Source: Pedobacter nutrimenti
Lineage (GTDB): Bacteria > Bacteroidota > Bacteroidia > Sphingobacteriales > Sphingobacteriaceae
Assembly: GCF_003208655.1 (NCBI RefSeq)
Contig: NZ_QKLU01000001.1
Span: 186,001-250,000, forward strand
DNA length: 64,000 nt
Direction: 5' to 3'
The position numbers and the translations under genes are program-made. The notes beneath the pieces are model-generated. The model did not search any database, was not told the origin of the DNA, and was given only the letters and a program-made list of their open reading frames with translations. Every line of letters begins with the position of its first letter. Positions within the stretch are counted from its first letter, which is position 1. This document shows positions 18,206 through 25,965 of this stretch, piece after piece.

Positions 18206-18367
18206 AATCGCATAGGTTGTTTGTGGAGTTTTACTTTGCGGGCTTGTTTCTGGGCTTCAATTGTATAGCTGATTTTGAGGTTAATTGCATAGGTTGTTTT
18301 AGGGGGAGATTTTCGTAGCCGGTTTTTGGGGCTTGCTTTGAGGTCAATTGCACAAGTCGTTTTAGGG
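18206..18367 (+). repeat. Four degenerate direct repeats (AATTGCATAGGTTGTTTTAGG-like)
   Basis: Copies start at 18206, 18259, 18283 and 18346. The copies at 18206 and 18283 share GCATAGGTTGTTT. The one at 18346 reads AATTGCACAAGTCGTTTTAG and the one at 18259 reads AATTGTATAGCTGATTTTG. Spacing is irregular (53, 24, 63 nt). They lie between the trxB terminator and the palindromic element at 18392, in a T/G-rich tract with no plausible gene. Function unknown. Confidence 0.6.
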
Positions 18368-18391
18368 CGGTTATTAGGAGAATTCCGGGAT

Positions 18392-18491
18392 AAAAAAGAG
18401 GCAGAATCCGCTTCGGGAATGCGCCTGATCAGGCGCCCTGAAGGGGGAGCAGACCAGCCAATATCCCCTCTGCGGACACCGCCTCTTTTTT
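18392..18491. repeat. Palindromic repeat element, copy A
   Basis: Outer arms AAAAAAGAGGC (18392-18402) and GCCTCTTTTTT (18481-18491) pair perfectly; AATTCC / GGAATT further out can extend the stem. Inside are TCCG (18407) pairing with CGGA (18473), a GGG / CCC pair, and a perfect 16-bp palindrome GCGCCTGATCAGGCGC (18421-18436). Read on the minus strand, the inner part TGTCCG...AGA..GGGG...ATTGG.TG.T.TGCTCC matches copy B at 25743-25837 at about 21 of 27 positions after the TGTCCG, while the outer arms differ completely. This is best read as a dispersed structured repeat or RNA. No named family recognised. Confidence 0.7.
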
Positions 18492-18652
18492 TGGAATTTT
18501 TGTATGAAATTCTGCTCCGGGCAAAATGTTTTTGTGAGTTCGTCGTGTTTTAAGTTGTTTTTTTGAAGCCAAATTGATTAAATCGGGCCTATTAAATGGT
18601 TTTATCTGATACGTTAGGGACTTTCTGAAAAAAAATATTGTGGGGTTACGGA

Positions 18653-18674
18653 CCAGATCAAACGTTTGATCTGG
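18653..18674. promoter_or_regulatory. Perfect 22-bp palindrome, LacI-type operator candidate
   Basis: Half-site CCAGATCAAAC followed directly by its exact reverse complement, giving the central AACGTT common in LacI-family operators. It lies 88 nt upstream of the hexosaminidase ATG. Its TTTG at 18665-18668 could act as a -33 element, with TAAATTG at 18692-18698 as a weak -7 (spacing 23), so a bound protein would block transcription. No LacI gene lies in the window. Confidence 0.6.
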
Positions 18675-18761
18675 ATTGTAACAAAATTGTGTAAATTGAG
18701 CAGGCATCATAAGTTTTATCTTAGGATGTTAATCAAAACCACTTTAAACTATAACCTTGTC

Positions 18762-20666
18762 ATGAAGAAAATTTTACCTGTTGTTATTTGTGTTTTGCTC
18801 AGTTCAAAGATGTATGCTCAAACTGATGCGAATATGGGAATTATTCCTGCTCCTGTGTCTGTAGAGAAACGCAGCGGAACTTTTGTCCTGGATAAAACGG
18901 TTGTGTTGGTTTCAGCCAATCCAGCGAATGCAAAAACAGCAGATTTGCTGAATGCTTTTGTGGTGAACAAAGGCGGTTTTTCATTGAGAACGGTTAAAGC
19001 ACCGGAGGCAGGTCATAAGGCTATTGTGCTTAGCGCTGAAGGGGCAGATAAATTACCGGAGGAAGGTTATAAAATTAATATTTCCAAAGACAGGATCCTG
19101 TTGACTGGAAAAGCAGCAGGTTTGTTTTATGGGCTGCAGTCACTCATGCAGCTGATGCCTGAGAGAAAAGGGAATGCGATTATCGTGCAGGCTGCAGACA
19201 TCAATGATTATCCAAGGTTTAAATACAGGGGAATGCACCTGGATGTGGCCAGGCATCAGTTTCCTTTGACTTTAGTGAAAAAATATATTGACCTGATGGC
19301 CCAGTATAAGTTGAACAATTTTCACTGGCATTTAACCGATGACCAGGGCTGGAGAATAGAGATCAAAAAGTACCCAAAACTAACTGCTGCCGGAGCAAGC
19401 AGGAACGGGACTATTATTGGTCATCATCCTGGAATAGGAACGGATGATCAGGTGTATAAAGGTTATTATACGCAGGATGAAGCAAGAGAGATTGTGGCTT
19501 ATGCGGCTGCCAAATACATCACGGTCATTCCTGAAATTGAAATGCCGGGCCATGCTTCAGCAGCTATAGCAGCTTATCCTGAACTGAGCTGTTTTCCTGA
19601 TCGCGATACTTTTATTGATGCAAAGACACCATGGGCAGGAAGCCGCAAGGGCAAACAGGTGCAACAAACCTGGGGTGTTTTTCAGGATGTTTTTGCACCA
19701 ACAGAAACGACATTTAAATTTTTACAGGACGTACTGGATGAAGTTTTGGTTCTTTTCCCTTCTAAGTATATTCATGTTGGGGGGGATGAATGTCCAAAGG
19801 ATTACTGGAAGCAATCGGAATTTTGCCAGAATTTCATTAAGCAGAACGACCTGAAAGATGAGCATGGTTTGCAAAGTTATTTTATCCAACGGATGGAAAA
19901 ATACCTGAATGGTAAAGGCCGTTCGATCATTGGCTGGGACGAGATTCTGGAAGGAGGACTGGCACCTAATGCAACGGTGATGTCCTGGAGAGGTGTTGAA
20001 GGGGGAATTGCTTCTGCAAAACAAAATCATGATGTGATTATGACCCCAGGCCCAAATGGTTTGTATTTTGACCATAAACAATCTTCTTCACCAGACGAGC
20101 CATTGACCATAGGTGGTCTGGCACCTTATACCAAAGTATATGCTTATGACCCTGTGCCTGCAGAACTGAGTGCTGAGCAAGGTAAATATGTGATTGGGGT
20201 GCAGGCGAATTTGTGGACGGAATATATTGAAAGTCCGGCTAAGGTAGAATATATGGTTTTGCCAAGGATGTTTGCTTTGTCGGAAACGGCATGGACCCCG
20301 CTGTCCAGAAAGGACCTGAAGAACTTTTCGGAAGAACGTTTGCCATTGCACCTGGCGCGTCTGGACCAGACAGGTACAAATTTTTGGGTTCCAACGCCTA
20401 TAGGACAAAATGAAAAGGTATTAAAAGGGGAAAATTTTAGTGTTGAATTGAAAGTCCCTGTACAAAACGCCAGGATCTATTATACCCTTGATGGTTTCCG
20501 TCCATCGGAGAATGCGATTTTATACAATGGGCCTGTGAAGGTCAATGTACCTGCAGGGCAGAAAAGGTCTTTAAAAACCATTGTGATCACCACCAGTGGT
20601 AAGCGCAGTGTAGTTACCGAAACCATCCTGAACAATGGTGCACCAGAACCCGCTGCAAATAAATAG
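18762..20666 (+). CDS. Exported beta-N-acetylhexosaminidase, GH20
   Basis: 634 residues from the ATG at 18762, which begins the signal peptide 'MKKILPVVICVLLSSKMYAQ'; an upstream frame extension has no signal-like N-terminus. The GH20b N-terminal domain (~25-145) is followed by the TIM barrel beginning 'YPRFKYRGMHLDVARH'. The catalytic pair Asp342-Glu343 sits in 'HVGGDECPKDYW', and 'NNFHWHLTDDQGWRIEIKKYP' and 'IPEIEMPGHASAAIAAYPEL' are family signatures. The C-terminal ~80 residues ('ARIYYTLDGFRPSENAILYNGPVKV') form the chitobiase C-terminal domain. It removes terminal GlcNAc/GalNAc from chito-oligosaccharides or glycans in the periplasm. The upstream 22-bp palindrome suggests substrate-dependent control. 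Confidence 0.95.
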   Translation: MKKILPVVICVLLSSKMYAQTDANMGIIPAPVSVEKRSGTFVLDKTVVLVSANPANAKTADLLNAFVVNKGGFSLRTVKAPEAGHKAIVLSAEGADKLPEEGYKINISKDRILLTGKAAGLFYGLQSLMQLMPERKGNAIIVQAADINDYPRFKYRGMHLDVARHQFPLTLVKKYIDLMAQYKLNNFHWHLTDDQGWRIEIKKYPKLTAAGASRNGTIIGHHPGIGTDDQVYKGYYTQDEAREIVAYAAAKYITVIPEIEMPGHASAAIAAYPELSCFPDRDTFIDAKTPWAGSRKGKQVQQTWGVFQDVFAPTETTFKFLQDVLDEVLVLFPSKYIHVGGDECPKDYWKQSEFCQNFIKQNDLKDEHGLQSYFIQRMEKYLNGKGRSIIGWDEILEGGLAPNATVMSWRGVEGGIASAKQNHDVIMTPGPNGLYFDHKQSSSPDEPLTIGGLAPYTKVYAYDPVPAELSAEQGKYVIGVQANLWTEYIESPAKVEYMVLPRMFALSETAWTPLSRKDLKNFSEERLPLHLARLDQTGTNFWVPTPIGQNEKVLKGENFSVELKVPVQNARIYYTLDGFRPSENAILYNGPVKVNVPAGQKRSLKTIVITTSGKRSVVTETILNNGAPEPAANK

Positions 20667-20738
20667 GTATTAGAGTTAAAATCGTTTGCTTGAAACTTAT
20701 TTTTATTTAAATTGCTTGCTAAATTTTATAGATTTAAA

Positions 20739-21368
20739 ATGAAGCTGAAGGATTTAATTTTAAGATCATCGTTATTTGCCTCTGGAGTATTGCTGCTGTT
20801 TTCCTGTAATCAGGAAAACCCGGAAAAGATTGTGGCCCTGAGCAGCAACAGACCTGCTGAAGAGAAGCGCCCCAATCCTTTCCCTTTTTACAAGAACATT
20901 TCTATCCGACCGGGGCTGAATTTTGAAGTACTGAGTTGGGGAAAAGGAAAGGACAGTGTGGGTGGTTATTTGGTGCTCATGTCCGATTCTGTCAAAAATG
21001 ACTACAAGTCTTTATCTGTCGAACGTAAGGGAATCATCACAGACGTTTGGAATATGGACATGGACAATGATGGAAATCCGGAGCTTTATATTGAACTGCT
21101 TAGCAAAAAAAATGTACTGGACCTGAATGTTTATGAGTATTCAAGAAATGGCTTTCAGAAAATAAACTTTCCACCGCTGAGTTCTTCTATGAAGAAGTAT
21201 TATGCCGGAAATGATAAGTTTCAAATTAAGGACGGTGTTTTGTTTCGCACTTTCCCTGCTGTAAACCCTGCAGATACCACAAAGAAACCTGGTGCAGCAA
21301 TGAAGACTTTACGTTACAAGTTAAACGGAAGCAGTTTTTCTGTAGAGGAAGTAAAGGAAAAACCATAA
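20739..21368 (+). CDS. Putative lipoprotein with an FG-GAP/VCBS-like Asp-rich segment
   Basis: 209 residues from the ATG at 20739; an earlier TTG would spoil the signal peptide. The lipoprotein signal 'LFASGVLLLFSC' has its Cys about residue 23. A segment 'ITDVWNMDMDNDGNPELYIELLSKK' resembles the Asp-rich loops of VCBS/FG-GAP repeats. The rest is unrecognised. It lies 72 nt after the GH20 gene on the same strand. Function unknown; outer- or inner-membrane lipid anchoring is inferred. Confidence 0.72.
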   Translation: MKLKDLILRSSLFASGVLLLFSCNQENPEKIVALSSNRPAEEKRPNPFPFYKNISIRPGLNFEVLSWGKGKDSVGGYLVLMSDSVKNDYKSLSVERKGIITDVWNMDMDNDGNPELYIELLSKKNVLDLNVYEYSRNGFQKINFPPLSSSMKKYYAGNDKFQIKDGVLFRTFPAVNPADTTKKPGAAMKTLRYKLNGSSFSVEEVKEKP

Positions 21369-21386
21369 TTTTCCCCTTATTATACT

Positions 21387-21989
21387 TTAGTGTCCGGTTT
21401 CTTTAAACTGGGCACTAATTCTTTCAAACTTTTCTATTAAAAGGCTTATTCTTTCCTTTTCTCTTTTTAGAACAGCCTTGCGTAACACTGTAGAGCAGAA
21501 GATTAACCATCCAAAGGTCAATACGACAGCCAGACACTGTTTCCAAAAGCTGAAATAGGAGAGGATTTCAAAAAAGTAAAGGATACTTCCCACACTAAGG
21601 GCAATGGTGTAAATCCAGAATAATTTGTTGTACAGGTTATAGCGGTTCAGCTGGTACAATTTCAACTGGCTTAGAAATTCATTGGGGTGTGCTGTAAAAT
21701 CATTCTTTGCAATTAAGCGATAACCTCTGTATAAAATAAAGGTATAGACCGCAATGGCAGAGATGGTAATGGTAATTCCCAGGTGGGTGGTCCAGGACTG
21801 GAAATCGAAAAATACCCACAGGCAAACCAATGCAACAAAAGAAAGGCACATGCCGGTAATGTTCAGCAAGGACTTGGTACGGATGCCGTTCACTTCTTTT
21901 TTTGCCTGGGCAAGCATTTCCTCAGAAGAGATGTTTACCTCAACTGAGTGCGATTGCCAAAGCGATTGTATATCTTCAAATTCTTGCAT
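21387..21989 (-). CDS. Membrane protein coupled to the ECF sigma factor (putative anti-sigma partner)
   Basis: 200 residues. The cytoplasmic N-terminus starts 'MQEFEDIQSLWQSHSVEVNISSEEMLAQAKKEV', followed by about four membrane helices ('SLLNITGMCLSFVALVCLWVFF', 'LGITITISAIAVYTFILY', 'LFWIYTIALSVGSILYFFEI', 'CLAVVLTFGWLIFCSTVL') and a charged tail. Its start overlaps the 3' end of the sigma factor gene by 14 nt, the common arrangement for a sigma factor and its membrane anti-sigma. It lacks a ZAS zinc motif, so the anti-sigma role is inference from overlap only. It ends 18 nt from the convergent lipoprotein gene. Confidence 0.75.
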   Translation of the reverse strand: MQEFEDIQSLWQSHSVEVNISSEEMLAQAKKEVNGIRTKSLLNITGMCLSFVALVCLWVFFDFQSWTTHLGITITISAIAVYTFILYRGYRLIAKNDFTAHPNEFLSQLKLYQLNRYNLYNKLFWIYTIALSVGSILYFFEILSYFSFWKQCLAVVLTFGWLIFCSTVLRKAVLKREKERISLLIEKFERISAQFKETGH

Positions 21990-22473
21990 GCTGATTGTAT
22001 ATTTCTGTAAGTTTTTGTTTAATCCTGTGGATTTTTACCCTTAAATTCCCTTCACTGATGCCCGATATCTCTGCGATTTCATGATAAGGCAGCTCGTCCA
22101 AAACCATCGTAATAATTAAACGGTCATTCTCTTCCAGTTTAGATATTGATTTATATAGTAAAGCAATTTGTTCATTCTTTTCGGAGTATTCTTCAATCCG
22201 GTTTTCGATAATGTTATCGGTCAACTCATCTTTTGCCTGTCTTTTTTCTGATCTTAAATAAGTAAGACAGGTATTGACAGCAATTCTGTAGATCCAGGTA
22301 GATAAAAGGGATTTGTTCCTGAACTTGTCCAGGTTTTGCCAGACCTTTAAAAAGGTTTCCTGTAACAAATCATTTGCAGAATCTTTGTCTCCTGTATATC
22401 CATAGCATAAATGGAATATTTTTTTGGAGTTGGTGTCGAAGATTTGCTTAAATAACTGGTCTTTTTGTTCCAC
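21976..22473 (-). CDS. RNA polymerase ECF sigma factor
   Basis: 165 residues. Region 2 is 'IFDTNSKKIFHLCYGYTGDKDSANDLLQETFLKVWQNLDKFRNKSLLSTWIYRIAVNTCLTYLRSEKR', the usual ECF form. Region 4 is 'LYKSISKLEENDRLIITMVLDELPYHEIAEISGISEGNLRVKIHRIKQKL', with the HTH that reads the -35 element. It lacks the first conserved part of group 1 sigma factors, which places it in the ECF group. It overlaps the following membrane protein gene and is divergent from the symporter at 22618. Target genes are unknown; autoregulation is likely but not shown. Confidence 0.94.
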   Translation of the reverse strand: MEQKDQLFKQIFDTNSKKIFHLCYGYTGDKDSANDLLQETFLKVWQNLDKFRNKSLLSTWIYRIAVNTCLTYLRSEKRQAKDELTDNIIENRIEEYSEKNEQIALLYKSISKLEENDRLIITMVLDELPYHEIAEISGISEGNLRVKIHRIKQKLTEIYNQHARI

Positions 22474-22617
22474 AGGGGCTTGCGTTGATATAGGTTTAGA
22501 GGTCTGTAAGGCTTGTTTGTTACAGCGAAAATGCGAATTTTATTGCTTTATCAACAAACTTTATAGAATAATTTAATTATTGTAGTTTTACGGCTCTAAT
22601 AAACTAAACTGAGATAG

Positions 22618-24003
22618 ATGTCTAAAAACAACAGGTTAACGTTTTTTATCTTTTTAGCGTTGGTATTGGGAATTGGATTGGGGTATTACTTAAATGTGCA
22701 GACATTTAGTCCTTATAACAATTCTATCCTAGCTGCCGATGCAAAGATAAAAACAATCGATGCGGAGATCATTAAATTAAAAGACACCACCGGGACAGCT
22801 TACCAAGCGCTGAACCTGCAAAAAAAAGCGACGGAAAAATCCCGTCATGAAAGTGAAAAAATAAGGGAAAAAAAACTCGAACCCCTTACTTTATTAAGCG
22901 ATATTTTTCTTCGTTTGATTAAGATGATTGTTGCCCCCCTGGTGTTCAGTACGCTGGTTGTCGGGGTTGCAAAAGTGGGGGATATTAAAGCCGTAGGCCG
23001 TATCGGGGGGAAAACCATGTTGTGGTTTTTAAGCGCTTCCCTGCTTTCGCTGGTCCTTGGGATGATTATGGTTAATATTTTCAAACCGGGTGAGGCGATG
23101 CACCTTCCATTACCGCCTAGCAATATAGATACCGGGATCCATAAGGTGGCTTTGTCTATGAAAGATTTTATCTCTCATATTGTACCCAAAAGTATGGCCG
23201 AAGCCATGGCAACAAATGAAATTCTGCAGATTGTGGTTTTCTCTTTGTTTTTTGGTGTGGCCACTGCAGCGATTGGAGAAAAGGGGCAGGTGATTATCCA
23301 TTTTTTTGATGCGGTAGCCCATGTGATCTTAAAAGTAACCGGATATGTGATGAATTTTGCGCCCTTTGCCGTATTTGGGGCAATGGCTGCTATTGTTGCC
23401 AAGCAAGGTTTAAGTGTATTGTCTACCTATGCATTGTTTATCGGGGAATTTTATTCTACCATGCTTTTGCTGTGGATTGTACTGATCCTGATTGGTTTTA
23501 GTATTCTTAAAGGAAGGGTATTCAACCTGATGAACCGTATGAAAGAGCCCGTTTTGGTGGCTTTTAGTACGGCGAGCAGTGAAGCTGCTTATCCGAAAAC
23601 AATGCAGCAGCTGGAGCGTTTTGGTTGTAAAGATAAGATTGTAAGTTTTGTATTGCCTTTGGGTTATTCTTTTAATCTGGATGGTTCTATGTTATATATG
23701 ACCTTTGCTTCTTTATTTATAGCGCAGTCTTATGGAATTCATTTATCCTTTGAACAGCAAATTACCATGCTGTTGATCCTGATGCTGACCAGTAAAGGGA
23801 TTGCAGGTGTTCCTAGAGCTTCCCTGGTGGTTATCGCCGGGACGATTGCAACATTTAATATTCCGGAAGCCGGATTGGCATTGTTGATTGGTATTGATCC
23901 GCTTTTGGATATGGGCCGCTCTGCAACGAATGTGATTGGCAATAGCCTGGCTACTGCTGTAGTGAGTAAGTGGGAGGGAGAGCTGACCGAACCTTTAGAT
24001 TAG
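22618..24003 (+). CDS. Dicarboxylate/amino acid:cation symporter (DAACS/GltP family)
   Basis: 461 residues. The N-terminal part has one helix and an unusual ~45-residue, Lys-rich coiled-coil-like insert ('DAKIKTIDAEIIKLKD...KATEKSRHESEKIREKKLEP') before the first core helix. The core shows family signatures: 'LRLIKMIVAPLVFSTLVVGVAKVGDIKAVGRIGGK', the hairpin 'LVAFSTASSEAAYPKTMQQLERFG', 'LPLGYSFNLDGSMLYMTFASLFIAQ' and 'SKGIAGVPRASLVVIAGTI' and the C-terminal 'LLIGIDPLLDMGRSATNVIGNSLATAVVSKWEG'. It imports glutamate/aspartate or C4-dicarboxylates with H+ or Na+. Substrate cannot be fixed from sequence. Confidence 0.93.
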   Translation: MSKNNRLTFFIFLALVLGIGLGYYLNVQTFSPYNNSILAADAKIKTIDAEIIKLKDTTGTAYQALNLQKKATEKSRHESEKIREKKLEPLTLLSDIFLRLIKMIVAPLVFSTLVVGVAKVGDIKAVGRIGGKTMLWFLSASLLSLVLGMIMVNIFKPGEAMHLPLPPSNIDTGIHKVALSMKDFISHIVPKSMAEAMATNEILQIVVFSLFFGVATAAIGEKGQVIIHFFDAVAHVILKVTGYVMNFAPFAVFGAMAAIVAKQGLSVLSTYALFIGEFYSTMLLLWIVLILIGFSILKGRVFNLMNRMKEPVLVAFSTASSEAAYPKTMQQLERFGCKDKIVSFVLPLGYSFNLDGSMLYMTFASLFIAQSYGIHLSFEQQITMLLILMLTSKGIAGVPRASLVVIAGTIATFNIPEAGLALLIGIDPLLDMGRSATNVIGNSLATAVVSKWEGELTEPLD

Positions 24004-24030
24004 ATTACCATACACGATAAATATATATAA

Positions 24031-24543
24031 ATGACTTCCAGAGGAAAAAAGATATTTTTAATACTAACTGTTGTTGTTCCTTTTCTGATCTATTGCATTG
24101 TTTATTATGCTCCGATCATCAAAAATGCACCTTTTAAATCGAGCGAATTCGTTTCCCTGCAGTTTAAATGGGGGGTAGGTAAAGACCTGGTGAACAGCTA
24201 CGATTCTTCGACAGGGAATTATCAGTACCTGAACAATAAGGATTCCCTGATTAAAACAAACTTTAAGCTGCGTACCAATGACATCATTTACCTGCACAAT
24301 AAGGCAAATGAACTGGGGCTTTGGAATTTTCCGGATGTAATTGCCAACAGGGGGGAAGACCTGAACTCTTCTAAGGTATTGCGTTATGAAATCGAGTTCA
24401 ATTACCAGCGGAAAAAGAAAAAGGTAATTTTAATGTCGGATTATAATGAAATCCCAAAATTACGGGACGTTTCAACCCAAATGAAAAACCTGGTGGCGCA
24501 AAGTATCAATGAGGCTGAAGAGCGTTATACACCTAAGCATTAA
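24031..24543 (+). CDS. Conserved hypothetical membrane-anchored protein
   Basis: 170 residues. One N-terminal membrane helix ('KIFLILTVVVPFLIYCIVYYAPII') and a soluble domain of mixed alpha/beta with 'DIIYLHNKANELGLWNFPDVIANRGE' and a basic strand 'YQRKKKKVILMSDYNE'. It is 27 nt behind the symporter and likely co-transcribed. No family recognised; the orientation (soluble part outside the cytoplasm) is inferred from the helix. Confidence 0.68.
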   Translation: MTSRGKKIFLILTVVVPFLIYCIVYYAPIIKNAPFKSSEFVSLQFKWGVGKDLVNSYDSSTGNYQYLNNKDSLIKTNFKLRTNDIIYLHNKANELGLWNFPDVIANRGEDLNSSKVLRYEIEFNYQRKKKKVILMSDYNEIPKLRDVSTQMKNLVAQSINEAEERYTPKH

Positions 24544-24606
24544 TACTGGTTTTGTCAGGATATACAGGATGCAGAAAAAAGAATTTCAACGAATGATTTT
24601 AAATCA

Positions 24607-24638
24607 TTTGATTTTAGAAAAAAATAGTTCTATATTTG
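24607..24638 (+). promoter_or_regulatory. rplU-rpmA promoter, canonical Bacteroidetes form
   Basis: TTTG (24607-24610), a 20-nt spacer and TATATTTG (24631-24638) fit the Bacteroidetes TTTG-N19/20-TAnnTTTG promoter without a mismatch. The leader to the rplU ATG is about 40 nt and A/T-rich, which may hold autoregulatory signals. Confidence 0.85.
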
Positions 24639-24685
24639 CACCTCGATAAAAAAAATAAACAATTTAAAATAATAATTATTTAACA

Positions 24686-24997
24686 ATGTACGCAATAGTA
24701 AATATAGCAGGACAGCAATTCAAAGTTGCAAAAGACCAGCATCTTTTTGTACACCGTTTGCAAGGGGATGAAGGCGCTAGTATTGAATTTGACAATGTAT
24801 TGTTGGTTGAAGATGGTGGTAAAATCTCTGTAGGAGCTCCTGCTCTGAAAGGCGCTACTGTTTCAGCTAAAATCGTGTCTCATTTAAAAGGTGATAAAGT
24901 TATCGTTTTCAAAAAGAAACGTAGAAAAGGTTACAAAAAGAAAAACGGTCACCGCCAGTATTTCACTAAAATCCAGATTTCTGGTATCAGTTTATAA
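24686..24997 (+). CDS. rplU: 50S ribosomal protein L21
   Basis: 103 residues, the family length. It starts '[30 protein letters not shown]' and ends with the basic '[31 protein letters not shown]', both standard L21 parts. It binds 23S rRNA in the large subunit. It is followed after 56 nt by rpmA, the conserved rplU-rpmA order, and shares the promoter at 24607. Confidence 0.98.
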   Translation: MYAIVNIAGQQFKVAKDQHLFVHRLQGDEGASIEFDNVLLVEDGGKISVGAPALKGATVSAKIVSHLKGDKVIVFKKKRRKGYKKKNGHRQYFTKIQISGISL

Positions 24998-25053
24998 TTA
25001 TTTGTTAAACATAGAATTACCTTAATCTGGTAGTTTATAAAATATAAAGCAAA

Positions 25054-25476
25054 ATGGCACATAAAAAAGGAGCCGGTAGTTCCAGGAACGGACGTGAGTC
25101 ACATAGTAAGCGTTTAGGTATCAAAATTTTTGGTGGACAGGAAGCTATCGCTGGAAATATTTTGGTACGTCAACGTGGTACAAAACATCATCCTGATAAA
25201 GGTGTAGGTATTGGTAAAGATCATACTTTATTTGCCCTGGTTGATGGTACTGTAGTTTTCAAAAAGAAACAAGACAACAAATCTTACGTTTCTGTTTTAC
25301 CTGTAGAGGTTGTAAAAGAAGTAGTTGAGAAAAAAGCACCTGCTGCTAAAGCTGAAAAGAAAGCTGCTGCTCCTAAAAAAGAAGCACCTGTAAAAGAAGC
25401 TGCTGCTAAAAAAGCACCTGCTAAGAAAGCTGCTAAAGCTACAGAAGCGGAAGCTGAAGGTACTGCTGCTGAGTAA
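25054..25476 (+). CDS. rpmA: 50S ribosomal protein L27 with a Lys/Ala/Pro-rich C-terminal tail
   Basis: The first ~85 residues are a complete L27: '[72 protein letters not shown]'. Typical L27 ends there; this one has ~55 more residues made almost only of Ala, Lys, Glu and Pro ('[33 protein letters not shown]'). The tail is like the histone H1-like protein at 40608. No early cleavage leader (as in Firmicutes) is present. The ribosomal role is certain; the tail's role is not known. Confidence 0.97.
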   Translation: MAHKKGAGSSRNGRESHSKRLGIKIFGGQEAIAGNILVRQRGTKHHPDKGVGIGKDHTLFALVDGTVVFKKKQDNKSYVSVLPVEVVKEVVEKKAPAAKAEKKAAAPKKEAPVKEAAAKKAPAKKAAKATEAEAEGTAAE

Positions 25477-25498
25477 TCAACGGTATTATAAAATTAAA

Positions 25499-25527
25499 AG
25501 GCTGTTTCATTTGAAACGGCCTTTTTT
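25499..25527 (+). terminator. rplU-rpmA terminator
   Basis: Stem AGGC-t-GTTTC / GAAAC-g-GCC(T) with an ATTT loop and a T6 run, 22 nt after the rpmA stop. Confidence 0.9.
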
Positions 25528-25642
25528 GTTTTATGATCTTTTGTGATTTGTTTTTATCCTTTTCGTTTTTTGTTGTCCATTTCTTTTGTTTTATCCTTTT
25601 CCAGTTTCTGCATTTCTATTTCTTTTGTTTTATGATCTTTTG
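25524..25642 (+). repeat. T-rich degenerate direct repeats, including a perfect 20-mer
   Basis: TTTTGTTTTATGATCTTTTG occurs exactly at 25524-25543 and 25623-25642; a third copy with TTTTGTTTTATCCTTTT is at 25584-25600. The tract lies between the rpmA terminator and palindromic element B, as a different repeat tract does before element A. Confidence 0.6.
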
Positions 25643-25742
25643 GCTTGGATGTATTTGAGATTCGTTTCATCATTTTTCAGTTTTTAGCTTTTCATTTCTT
25701 TTTTGTTTTTGGGTGTGTTGTGCTTTCGAAGAATTTTTGGAG

Positions 25743-25837
25743 GACTGATCGGGATGATCCGTTTCGGGGCAGCGTCTGCTTAGGCTCCTACGGAGCAAAG
25801 CACCCAATCACCCCTTCTCCGGACATCCCGATCAGTC
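25743..25837. repeat. Palindromic repeat element, copy B
   Basis: Outer arms GACTGATCGGGAT (25743-25755) and ATCCCGATCAGTC (25825-25837) pair perfectly over 13 bp. Inside, TCCG (25758) pairs with CGGA (25820), GGGG with CCCC, and a small GCTCC-TAC-GGAGC hairpin sits at 25784-25796. The inner sequence is closely related to copy A at 18392-18491, while the outer arms are unrelated but each self-complementary. AGAAT / ATTCT outside the arms can extend the stem. It is ~130 nt beyond the 3' end of the convergent XRE regulator gene. Confidence 0.7.
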
Positions 25838-25965
25838 TTTAAGATATTCTATGAATCAGGATGTTTTAGGACCAGGGCAAGAGGTTTCATTAAGGCTTTT
25901 TAGCCTATCATTTATTGCTTATCCTCGTTTTAAGGTCTGAAAAGGTTGTGGTCCATTTGCTGTCT

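Larger units (their letters stand above)
18116..18761. other. Long intergenic region trxB - GH20
   Basis: 646 nt without a credible gene. In order it holds the trxB terminator (18137-18168), four degenerate direct repeats (18206-18367), palindromic element A (18392-18491), about 160 nt of A/T-rich sequence in which I see nothing, and a perfect 22-bp palindrome (18653-18674) just upstream of the GH20 gene. A 75-codon open frame crossing the palindromic element has no protein-like features and is not called. Confidence 0.6.
25477..25965. other. Long intergenic region rpmA - XRE regulator
   Basis: 489 nt between convergent genes. It contains the rpmA terminator, the T-rich direct repeats (25524-25642) and palindromic element B (25743-25837), and then ~125 nt in which I see no further element. 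A 65-codon frame through element B is not protein-like. No obvious terminator for the XRE gene is seen unless element B serves as one. Confidence 0.6.

Noticed and set aside
18326..18553. 75-codon open frame through palindromic element A
   Set aside because: It is only the translation of the repeat; no start context or protein-like composition.
25645..25842. 65-codon open frame through T-rich repeats and element B
   Set aside because: Phe-rich translation of T-rich DNA and of the palindrome; not a gene.
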